Program-made: the position numbers and the translations under genes
Assembly: GCF_002160325.1 (NCBI RefSeq)
Contig: NZ_NFKJ01000005.1
Span: 86,691 to 150,690, forward strand
Length of the DNA: 64,000 nt
Direction: 5' to 3'
Source: Lachnoclostridium sp. An181
GTDB taxonomy: Bacteria; Bacillota; Clostridia; Lachnospirales; Lachnospiraceae
The notes under the pieces: model-generated
Seen by the model: only the letters and a program-made list of their open reading frames with translations
What the model was told of the DNA's origin: nothing
The model's database searches: none
Part shown: piece by piece, positions 52,452 to 61,100 of the stretch
Layout of the letters: the number at the start of each line of letters is the position of its first letter
How positions within the stretch are numbered: the stretch's first letter is position 1

Positions 52452-53717
52452 ATGATAAAAAAATTTAGCTGTCAAAATTTTAGAAATATAAGCGCCTCAG
52501 AATTAGAGTTTGCCAAAATCAATATTTTAATAGGTCCAAACAATTCTGGAAAAAGTAATTTTATTAAAGCACTTACATTTTTTTCAGAAATGTTAAAAAA
52601 ACCAAATGATGGAAATTTAAAGTCTGCATTTTTAAATGCCATTTCTCGTAATGGTTGGGGCCATATGTTAAACAATGCAGCTGACGAACATTCGCCTATT
52701 GAATTTGCATGGGAACTTAACTTAAATAACGAACCTGTCAGATATAAATTTTCATTCTCAACTGGAAATACTGTAGAACAATGTCATATTTTATTGGAAG
52801 AACTCAATTCAACCGATTTGCACAATGATAAATATGAAGATGAGTTTAATTATTTTAGATGTCATGATAAAAAATTAGGACGCGGTTATTTTTCCTCAGC
52901 CATAAAAAAAGGGCAACTTAATCGTCGTTTGAATTTTGTTGTTGATAGCCAAGAAACATTAATGATGCAATTTAAAGATATCTTATTAGAAAATAAAAAT
53001 TTGTATGGCAGTGAACTTATACGGGTAAACATTGCGCATTTACTATACGATATACAAAATTATTTTGAAGGTTTCAATGTTTATACAAGTGCTCAATTTG
53101 ACACCAAATCAATAAGAGAACCTGTAAATCTAAAAAACGTTGATCTTTACCTCAATAATACTGGAACTAATTTTATAAATGTATTTAACAACTATAAATC
53201 CAATAATATATTATGGAAAAATATCTTTGAGCAGTACTTAAGAGAACTAATTCCAAATCTTCAACAGGTTGATACTGTATCTCTGTATGATAAACTTATA
53301 TTCAAACTTGTATATGATAATAAACAATATGATTTATCTGATATTTCGGAGGGAACACTAAAAGGACTAATACTTAATCTATTAATTAATATGCCTCTGG
53401 AAAAACCTTGTTCTTTATTGGCTATAGATGAACCAGAAACAAATCTCCACCCAGCTTGGCAAAAAGTGATTGGAAATTGGCTACAAACATCGGACAATTT
53501 AAATCAATGTTTTATAAGCACACATTCACCTGATTTTTTAGATTCATTTACCGAAGAATTCAAACATAATCATGTTGCTGTTTTTGTTTTCGACAACAAC
53601 GGCGTAAATAAAATTAAAAAGATTACTTATGAAGATATCGCTGATGAGTTAGGAGATTGGGAGTTGGGCGATTTATATAGGACAAATGATCCTGCGCTAG
53701 GAGGCTGGCCATGGTAA
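52452..53717 (+). CDS. AAA_21/OLD-like ABC-type ATPase, probable defence protein
   Basis: A 421-residue SMC/ABC-type ATPase. Walker A is ILIGPNNSGKSNFIKAL, the signature helix region has DLSDISEGTLKGLIL, Walker B is LLAIDEPETNLHPAWQ, and a His switch follows in FISTHSPDFLDSF. It stands at the guaA-proximal end of element A with a DUF4276-like partner overlapping by 7 bases. OLD/RloA/PARIS-type ATPases with a TOPRIM-like partner are known antiphage systems. The ATG at 52452 follows ATGGAGGAATT. Confidence 0.85.
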   Translation: MIKKFSCQNFRNISASELEFAKINILIGPNNSGKSNFIKALTFFSEMLKKPNDGNLKSAFLNAISRNGWGHMLNNAADEHSPIEFAWELNLNNEPVRYKFSFSTGNTVEQCHILLEELNSTDLHNDKYEDEFNYFRCHDKKLGRGYFSSAIKKGQLNRRLNFVVDSQETLMMQFKDILLENKNLYGSELIRVNIAHLLYDIQNYFEGFNVYTSAQFDTKSIREPVNLKNVDLYLNNTGTNFINVFNNYKSNNILWKNIFEQYLRELIPNLQQVDTVSLYDKLIFKLVYDNKQYDLSDISEGTLKGLILNLLINMPLEKPCSLLAIDEPETNLHPAWQKVIGNWLQTSDNLNQCFISTHSPDFLDSFTEEFKHNHVAVFVFDNNGVNKIKKITYEDIADELGDWELGDLYRTNDPALGGWPW

Positions 53718-54532
53718 CAAAACGAATTGCATGTTTTTTAACATGTGGATATACAGAAGCTGGGGCAATGCAAGCTTTTTTAAGAAAAATTAATAATAAC
53801 TATGAGTACAAACAATATCTTCCCAACAAAACTATTAAGAAAAAAGGGGATTCTAAAACTATCTCCCCAAAAATCAGTGGACTGACTGGTTCAGCATTAT
53901 TAGAAAAAATTTATACCATTATTCAAAATCACTCTATAGAAATTGCGCAGTATAGCGCAATACTTATAGAAGATGATTTAGACGGTAATTTCTATGGAAT
54001 GGATAAATCTCAAATACAAGGATATATCCATTCCATACAAGAAAAAATACATTCTATCTTAAAATGCAATATTCCTATTTTTATTCTCTATGCTTCCCCG
54101 GAGATCGAAAGTTGGTTTATCGCAGATTGGGATAATGGTTTCGGTTATATTTATACTTCTGATGCTTTTGTTACAGATATTGATTTACCTACTAAAATAT
54201 TTTTTGCTCATCATTTAAGACAATATCTTAATACATATGTTCTCAAAGAATATAGCAATGATATTGAAAATTATGGATATTTTGATCAAAAATATTATAA
54301 ATTAAGCGATGAAATCATTGAAGCAATCCAAACTAAGGTCAAAGAATATATTTCAGAGCTACCCAATACAAACCGATTATATTCCGAAAAAATTTCATCT
54401 TCAAGGGATTTATACTATTCCAAAAAAATACATGGTGATAGGATGCTAAGAAAGTTAGATCCCCTTATACTTTCAAAAAAGTGTAGACATTACTTTGCTC
54501 CTACATTCAACTCTTTTAGAAACCTTATTTAG
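53711..54532 (+). CDS. DUF4276/TOPRIM-like partner protein, putative nuclease
   Basis: A 273-residue protein. The first Glu motif is CGYTEAGAMQAFL, the acidic pair is AILIEDDLDGNFYGMD (TOPRIM-like D-x-D), and FILYASPEIESWFIADWD is the DUF4276-type Pro-Glu-Ile-Glu-x-W segment. The C-terminal half is helical. The ATG at 53711 follows GGAGGCTGGCC and overlaps the ATPase gene. The pair reads as ATPase plus effector nuclease. The family match is by motif only. Confidence 0.72.
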   Translation: MVTKRIACFLTCGYTEAGAMQAFLRKINNNYEYKQYLPNKTIKKKGDSKTISPKISGLTGSALLEKIYTIIQNHSIEIAQYSAILIEDDLDGNFYGMDKSQIQGYIHSIQEKIHSILKCNIPIFILYASPEIESWFIADWDNGFGYIYTSDAFVTDIDLPTKIFFAHHLRQYLNTYVLKEYSNDIENYGYFDQKYYKLSDEIIEAIQTKVKEYISELPNTNRLYSEKISSSRDLYYSKKIHGDRMLRKLDPLILSKKCRHYFAPTFNSFRNLI

Positions 54533-54569
54533 TATTACAGGTATCAAAAAGGTATCACACCACACACCA

Positions 54570-54609
54570 AGAGCCGGAAAGTCCGCTATTTATGCGGCTT
54601 CCCGGCTCT
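54570..54609. terminator. Hairpin downstream of guaA at the element end
   Basis: AGAGCCGGGAAGCCGC pairs with GCGGACTTTCCGGCTCT around ATAAATA. It lies just past the guaA stop and past the att-like site. It has no long T run on the minus strand. It lies inside the inserted element, so it probably replaces the native guaA terminator. Confidence 0.65.
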
Positions 54610-54612
54610 CTG

Positions 54613-54628
54613 TTTACTATTCAAACTC
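54613..54628. repeat. att-like site 1, overlapping the guaA stop codon
   Basis: TTTACTATTCAAACTC on the plus strand covers the last three codons and stop of guaA and a few bases beyond. Related copies are found at 40554-40570 and 30182-30197. The guaA end is a known insertion hotspot for integrative elements, and insertion keeps the coding end intact. Confidence 0.65.
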
Positions 54629-56164
54629 AATCGTCCCCGGCGGCTTACTCGTCAGATCATACATTACCCTGTTCACGCCTCTGACCTCATTAATAATCCT
54701 GCTCATCACTTTACTGAGCACCTCATACGGAATCTCCGCTGCCTCCGCGGTCATAAAATCTACTGTATTCACAGCTCTAAGCGCCACTGCATAGTCATAA
54801 GTTCTCTCGTCCCCCATGACTCCAACGCTCCTCATATTTGTAAGTCCTGCAAAATACTGCCCGATACTTCTGTCAAGCCCTGCGTTTGCAATCTCTTCAC
54901 GGTAGATTGCGTCCGCATCCTGCACCATGCGTACCTTTTCCTCCGTCACTTCGCCAATGATGCGGATTCCAAGTCCCGGTCCAGGGAATGGCTGACGGAA
55001 TACCAGGTACTCCGGAATGCCCATCTCAAGGCCGGCTTTGCGAACTTCATCTTTGAACAGGTCGCGCAGAGGTTCAATGATCTCTTTGAAATCTACGTAA
55101 TCCGGCAGTCCTCCTACATTGTGATGGGATTTGATGACTGCGGATTCTCCGCCAAGTCCGCTCTCCACCACGTCAGGGTAAATGGTTCCCTGTACAAGGA
55201 AATCCACTGCTCCGATTTTCTTTGCTTCTTCCTCAAAAACACGGATGAATTCTTCACCGATGATTTTTCTCTTTTTCTCAGGTTCTTCTACACCTTTGAG
55301 TTTGCCATAAAATCTTTCCTGAGCGTTCACGCGGATAAAGTTCAAGTCATACGGGCCTTCCGGGCCGAAGACTGCCTCTACTTCATCGCCTTCATTTTTT
55401 CTCAAAAGTCCATGGTCAACAAATACACAGGTAAGCTGATTTCCAATGGCTTTTGAGAGCATAACTGCCGCTACGGAAGAATCCACACCGCCGGAAAGAG
55501 CGCAGAGCACTTTGCCGTTTCCTACTTTTTTGCGGATTTCCCGGATGGAGTTTTCTACAAATGCGTCCATTTTCCAGTCGCCTGAGCATTCACATACATT
55601 TTTTACAAAGTTGTTGATCATCTTTGTTCCTTCTGCTGTGTGGAGCACTTCCGGGTGGAACTGGATCGCATACAGTTTCTTGTCCGCATTTTCTGCTGCT
55701 GCTGTTGGGCAGTCTGCCGTGTGTGCAGACACTTCAAACTGCGGTGCAACTTTTGAAATATAGTCAAAGTGGCTCATCCAGCAGATAGTAGGTGTGGATA
55801 CGCCTTCAAATACTTTGGATGAAGTCTTGTCAATCACTACTTCTGTCTTTCCATACTCTCTGACATCCGCTTTTTCTACTTTTCCGCCGAGAACATGCAT
55901 CATCAGCTGCGCGCCGTAGCAAAGTCCGAGCACCGGAATGCCAAGTTCAAACAATTCTTTTGTGTAGGTCGGTGAATCCGCTTCGTAGCAGCTGTTCGGT
56001 CCTCCGGTGAGAATGATTCCCTTTGGATTCATTGCTTTGATTTGCTCGATGTCTGTTTTATAAGAATAAATCTCGCAATATACATTACATTCACGAACAC
56101 GTCTTGCCACCAGCTGGTTGTATTGTCCGCCGAAGTCAAGTACAATTACCAATTCGTTCTTCAC
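54617..56164 (-). CDS. guaA: GMP synthase (glutamine-hydrolysing)
   Basis: A 515-residue bifunctional enzyme that aminates XMP to GMP. The N-terminal class I glutaminase has [15 protein letters not shown] (catalytic Cys) and [11 protein letters not shown] (His/Glu). The ATP-pyrophosphatase domain has [14 protein letters not shown] (P-loop) and the C-terminal dimerisation part ends KPPGTIEFE. The start is GTG at 56164 after AATAGGAGGAAAACAC; the frame stays open upstream but without a suitable start. The 200-base leader shows no purine riboswitch by eye. Its 3' end hosts the integrated elements. Confidence 0.97.
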   Translation of the reverse strand: MKNELVIVLDFGGQYNQLVARRVRECNVYCEIYSYKTDIEQIKAMNPKGIILTGGPNSCYEADSPTYTKELFELGIPVLGLCYGAQLMMHVLGGKVEKADVREYGKTEVVIDKTSSKVFEGVSTPTICWMSHFDYISKVAPQFEVSAHTADCPTAAAENADKKLYAIQFHPEVLHTAEGTKMINNFVKNVCECSGDWKMDAFVENSIREIRKKVGNGKVLCALSGGVDSSVAAVMLSKAIGNQLTCVFVDHGLLRKNEGDEVEAVFGPEGPYDLNFIRVNAQERFYGKLKGVEEPEKKRKIIGEEFIRVFEEEAKKIGAVDFLVQGTIYPDVVESGLGGESAVIKSHHNVGGLPDYVDFKEIIEPLRDLFKDEVRKAGLEMGIPEYLVFRQPFPGPGLGIRIIGEVTEEKVRMVQDADAIYREEIANAGLDRSIGQYFAGLTNMRSVGVMGDERTYDYAVALRAVNTVDFMTAEAAEIPYEVLSKVMSRIINEVRGVNRVMYDLTSKPPGTIEFE

Positions 56165-56365
56165 GTGTTTTCCTCCTATTGCAATTATCAAATTTGTATC
56201 TTCGTGCTGTTTATTATAAAATACCGGGTATGCATTTACAAGAGCTTTTCCAAAATCTCCTGCAATTTGCGCACTCTGCTGGCAAAAGCACATTCTTTCT
56301 CCCCAAAATGCATCTGCTTTTGGGGAATGGCGTTTCCTCCAAAAGCAATGCACTGTTTTTTTACG

Positions 56366-56620
56366 TCAATGAGCCATATGCAGATATTTTTCTTTTGTCG
56401 CACGTCCACCGCGGATGTGGCGCTCCGATTTGTTTGTATCCAGGACTTTCCGCACCTCATGCGCTAAAGATGGATTGATCTGGAATAAACGTTCTGTCAC
56501 GTCTTTATGCACCGTGGATTTTGACACCCCAAATTTCTTGGCAGTCTGTCTTACCGTCACATTTTCCTGGATAATATATTCCGCAATTTCAATTGCCCGT
56601 TCTTCTATGTATTCTTTCAA
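56366..56620 (-). CDS. spoIIID: Sporulation transcriptional regulator SpoIIID
   Basis: An 84-residue DNA-binding protein of the mother cell: YIEERAIEIAEYIIQENVTV, then RQTAKKFGVSKSTVHKDVTE (helix-turn-helix) and the basic tail ERHIRGGRATKEKY. Length and sequence are classic. Its presence shows a spore-forming lineage or one that has kept sporulation genes. A CCCCAAAA/TTTTGGGG hairpin (56303-56326) in the downstream gap may be its terminator. Confidence 0.96.
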   Translation of the reverse strand: MKEYIEERAIEIAEYIIQENVTVRQTAKKFGVSKSTVHKDVTERLFQINPSLAHEVRKVLDTNKSERHIRGGRATKEKYLHMAH

Positions 56621-56784
56621 GGATATTCTCCCATAGCCGTTTTTTACATAATATTACGGACAATTTAAAATTATGCAATTTGAACTTCTATAAAAACAGT
56701 ATCCTATATCGTCACTTTTCTTGCCCCTTCTCCGCAAAAAAGTTATAATAATGATAGAAAATTTTGTCGAGAGGAGTGACTTCT

Positions 56785-58062
56785 ATGTTTTTCTTTTTTG
56801 AAGACATTTCACAATATCCACTGATCAAAGCGGCTTTTAAAACTGTGTTTGCCAAAAAGATCCGCTCTGATATGTTCTGCAATATGGAAGAGTACATTTA
56901 CGGCAGGATTGACAAACGCGAAATGCTGGATGATCTCACGAAAATTGATTCGCCGTTTGCCCAGCTTTACAGAGACTCTTATCCGACTCCGGAAAATGCG
57001 TTTTCCTATTTTGTCCGTTTCCTTGAAATTTTTCTGAAAACTCAAACAAACGGACTTTTGCCGTCCATAGAGGCAAAGGCTGTGATCAACTGGATTTACC
57101 GTGCTTACCCGACTGCGGAAATAAGAAAGGATATGACTGCCAAAGCTCTTAGTTCCCTTTCCGATGCCTTTGATCTTGGCACGCTGGCCTTTGCGGACAG
57201 TATTATCTATGACAAGAAAAAAGTAGAGCTGAATATCATCAGTTCTTTTTCCGGTTTTAACAATGCGATCAAAGAACTGGCTACCCCAGGCAAAACGCTC
57301 TACTACCGTGGTCATGCGGATTGCGATTATTTGCTCCTACCTTCCATCATGCGCAGTGAAAATTGGCTTGAATGTGAACGTGATATTTACAATGAGACGC
57401 TCATCGAATGCCCGGAAGACTTTAATCACTGCAAAACACATCTGGACTATTTGGTACATATGCAGCACTACGGCGTACCGACAAGGCTTTTGGACGTCAC
57501 AAGAAATCCTCTCGTGGCTTTATATTTTGCGTGTGAAAGCCAGCCGAAAAAGTCCGGGGAGTTTATCATTTTTCAGGTGAACAGCCAGGATGTCAAGTAT
57601 CCGAAAAGTGATACTGCATCCATTCTTGCAAGTCTTCCCCTGTTCTCTCAGTCTGTCAAAGATTCTCTGCAGAAACTGGCTTCTGACACATCCGTGACTC
57701 AGGAATATTTCAACAAGAAAGCGACAAGACTTTTACATGAGATCAAGTTGGAAAAACCTGCTTTCCGGGATGAGATCGTGAAAAAAGATGTGTTGGACTG
57801 TTTCTTTGTTTTATCCGAAAAACGCAATCAGCGCATTGTGAAACAGGATGGCGCTTTCATTATCTGCGGACTGTTTTCAGAACACCAGAACCCAATCCAC
57901 AATTACCGATACCAGAAGGGTGGAAAAAAGCAGGTCTACATCATTAAATCCAGTGCAAAAAAACAGCTTTTAAAGACACTGGATGAATTTTGCATCAACA
58001 AGGCGCATCTCTTTCCTGAGCTGCCGGATGTTGCAGAATATATCAGAGAATCATATCAATAG
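56785..58062 (+). CDS. FRG-domain protein
   Basis: A 425-residue protein. An N-terminal helical region (about 1-165) is followed by the FRG domain at about 170-290: LYYRGHADCDYLLLPSIMRS, then MQHYGVPTRLLDVTRNPLVA and LYFACES. FRG domains (named for Phe/Tyr-Arg-Gly) occur in prophage and defence genes; a nucleotidyl or ADP-ribosyl-related activity has been suggested but is unproven. GAGAGGAGTGACTTCT precedes the ATG. It is a single gene convergent with the GH101 gene. Confidence 0.85.
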   Translation: MFFFFEDISQYPLIKAAFKTVFAKKIRSDMFCNMEEYIYGRIDKREMLDDLTKIDSPFAQLYRDSYPTPENAFSYFVRFLEIFLKTQTNGLLPSIEAKAVINWIYRAYPTAEIRKDMTAKALSSLSDAFDLGTLAFADSIIYDKKKVELNIISSFSGFNNAIKELATPGKTLYYRGHADCDYLLLPSIMRSENWLECERDIYNETLIECPEDFNHCKTHLDYLVHMQHYGVPTRLLDVTRNPLVALYFACESQPKKSGEFIIFQVNSQDVKYPKSDTASILASLPLFSQSVKDSLQKLASDTSVTQEYFNKKATRLLHEIKLEKPAFRDEIVKKDVLDCFFVLSEKRNQRIVKQDGAFIICGLFSEHQNPIHNYRYQKGGKKQVYIIKSSAKKQLLKTLDEFCINKAHLFPELPDVAEYIRESYQ

Positions 58063-58076
58063 AAAACAAATTCATA

Positions 58077-58112
58077 CAGGGCGCTGTGGAATCCCATTTC
58101 CACAGCGCCCTG
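58077..58112. terminator. Bidirectional terminator between FRG and GH101 genes
   Basis: CAGGGCGCTGTGGAA pairs with TTCCACAGCGCCCTG over 14 pairs around a short loop, with T-rich flanks on both sides. It serves both convergent genes. Confidence 0.9.
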
Positions 58113-58137
58113 TTTTATACTTCCTTATTCTTTTGGG

Positions 58138-61100
58138 CTATCTTCTTTTTTTCCATATAAATGCTGCCGCTACTGCTGCAAGGATTCCCGCTGCCGCAGG
58201 TAACGCTGCATTAGCCTCATCGCCTGTCTTCGCAGATTTTGCTGTTGCATTTTTTACATTTGATGTATCGGCTGTATTGGTATCTTTCTTATCTGCAGAT
58301 GTACCCTTGTTATCAGAGCCTGTCGTTGTATTTCCTGCATTTGCCACTGTATTTTCATCCGCATCTTTTGCAGGTGTCAGTTTTGCGATTGCTCCGTCAA
58401 GTGCTGCTACTGCTGCATCTACTTCTTTCGCTGTAGCCTGATCATCTTCGTGAACTGCTTTTGCGTCTGCAAATGCCATTCTGAATGCTGCGTAACTTGC
58501 TGCCTCGTAATCAGCCTCATTCAATCCTTCTGCTTTATTCAAAAGTTCTTCCAGAGCGCTCTTGTCCGGAATCTTCTGGAGTCCTGCCATTGCTGTAAGA
58601 AGATTTTTCCATGCTGTATTGACATCGTCCTGCATAGCATCTCCGTCTTCCTGCACTGCTTTTGCAGCCTCAAGAGCTTTCACAAACGCCTCTTTTCCTT
58701 CTTCCAGATAAGAAGAAAGGTTGTTGTTCATCTCATCTGCCAATACGATCACTTTCGCAAGGTCTGTCTTGTCTCCTTGTTTGAATGACAGATACTGCAT
58801 TGCCTCAATGAGTTCCTGCCATGCATTGTCCACCATTTCCTGAGTAACGGTCGTATCATTCTCCTGTACTCTCTTAAGGATATCCTTTGCATTTGCAAGA
58901 GTTTCATTGTATTTTTCCACTACGGATTGTACTACGCCCTCTGTACTTGCCTTCTTAGCAAGACTGATTGCATATTCCAATACTGCTGTGGAAATCTCTT
59001 CCTGTTTGATCTCATCCACGTAAAGATTGTCCACAATGTATTCTGTGGCGTTTGCCTTTGTCATATCAATATAGTAGTCATCATAATTTCCTGTTGTGAA
59101 ACGTACTTTGATGGAACCATTTGCCACAGAGTACTCGGAAGCCACAACTGCGTTTTCGGTATCGCCTGCTTCCGCAGCCTTGTCGGAGCGCACTTGTAAG
59201 AGGAATGCCTTATCCGCATTTGACAGGCAGTCCAGTCCTACTTCATATGTGGTATTCGGAGCAAACCGGATGGTGTGCGGCATGGTCCTCATATAATCCC
59301 CACTTCTGATTTTCAAGGAAAACTGTCCGTCTATCGTATCGTTTGTATACGGTTTGTTCGTCTCAGACAAGTGGCTGTTATCGCTCTTTGTTGATGTAAA
59401 TGGACCGAATCCTTGATCTACATTCTCAAAATCTTCATAGTAATCATGTCCCTGTTTATCGGAAACATCCACCGGCATCACACGGACATCATCCAGGTTT
59501 GCCCAGGAATCAGCATCTCCTTTGTCCACGGACAGACTGATCTTTGCAGTCGTCTCGCCTTCCGGCTGAGTAAACAATACTTTCACTCTCTGATAATACG
59601 TGTTGAGCTTATCATTGTGGGTAACACCGTAGATAACATTGCTACGGTCTGTATAGTTGCTGACTTTCTTTCCATCCGGCGTCTCTACCTCGATGGTTGC
59701 ACGTCTTCCGTCCGATACTTCCATCCACACGGATGCGCTGTAAGACTGCCCTGGTTTCAGTCCGGTCATGGTCTGCGTCACTTTTGCGTCCGCACCGTCA
59801 TTTCCGGATACACGAAGTGTTGTATTTCCTTTATTATTGTCAACATACTGGATATGATCCGTATTTCCTGCGCTGGAGGATTTCTCCCATGCATATCCAA
59901 ATTCATGACTGTCAAATCCCATATCCTTCACAGGACTTCCTTCGCTCCAGTTCATATCTTCCTGTTTTGGCGCTTGTTCTTTGTACACAACATATCCTGT
60001 ATTGGCTTTGGTAGAAAGCGTTACCTTTCCGTCTTCTGCCGGGATCACGGTTTCTTCAGAGCGCCCTTCATCCGTCAGTTTATACAGATAGACATTTTCC
60101 ACGCCTGCCCAGCTGTCCGGAAGTTCCCATGTAGTCTCTCCGTCTTTGTCTGTCCAGTGATAAATCTTTTCTTCTGTCTGCGGATTCCAAGGTATAAAGA
60201 TCTTATTTCCGTCTGCGATCAGCTTTCCGTCTTTCCTGATCTTATTCACTCCGCCTTCAATAGAAGAGACAACTTCATTGTCATATCCAAAGACTGCTTC
60301 ACTGCTCTTCTCCCACTGACTCATCGGGAAGTTCATCAAATATTTATTTGGCAGGATCTCTGTAAAGAAACTTTTGATCGTCTCATTGTAATCGGACGCT
60401 CCCTGCCATCCGCAGAATCCGTTGATACGTCCGTCTTTTTGTCCACGGAACAGGGTACTGTTTCCAAAGTTTTCCTGTGTCTGGTGGTTGACAAACCGAA
60501 GAAGGTTTCCGGTTCCATTGTGGGTACTGTTGATGTGATGTCCCCAGATGGACGTGTTGCTCATAGCGCTTGCATACTCGGATGCGATCGCCCAGCCGTT
60601 CTCCTGGAGTTTTTTGCTCAGTTTATGGCTTGGCCATCTTCCGTCTCCGTATACATCCACATATACCCAGTCAAGCCCGGGTGCTTTTTCTTTGAGTTCA
60701 TCAAGGCGCGCACCCATTCCGCTCTCTTCATTCAAAATATCATTTTCGCGGATGATCTGTTTTGCATCATCATACCAGCTCCATCCATTCACTGTGGACG
60801 CCACCTGAGCGTAATACTTGGATTCCGGATAGGATTCCGTATGATTAATGTGAACGCCGACTTTTGTATTGTATTTTTCGGACTCCTCAAGAAGGACTTT
60901 AAAATCTTGCTCCCCGCCTTGTCTCTTACCGATATTTCCGTAATCCGGATGCGCACTGTCATGGCCTTCGCTCTGATATCCTTTGACGATCACTGCCTGT
61001 CCGAAATTATCCGTGCCAAGACTGAATTTTTTGATATTGTCCAAAATACGGAGGAATGGATACTGCGCAGAGCTTCCCACATTCATGGCTATGTAGCTAT

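Noticed and set aside
56165..56365. Purine riboswitch upstream of guaA
   Set aside because: The conserved three-way-junction loops of purine riboswitches are not visible; only a simple CCCCAAAA/TTTTGGGG hairpin is present.
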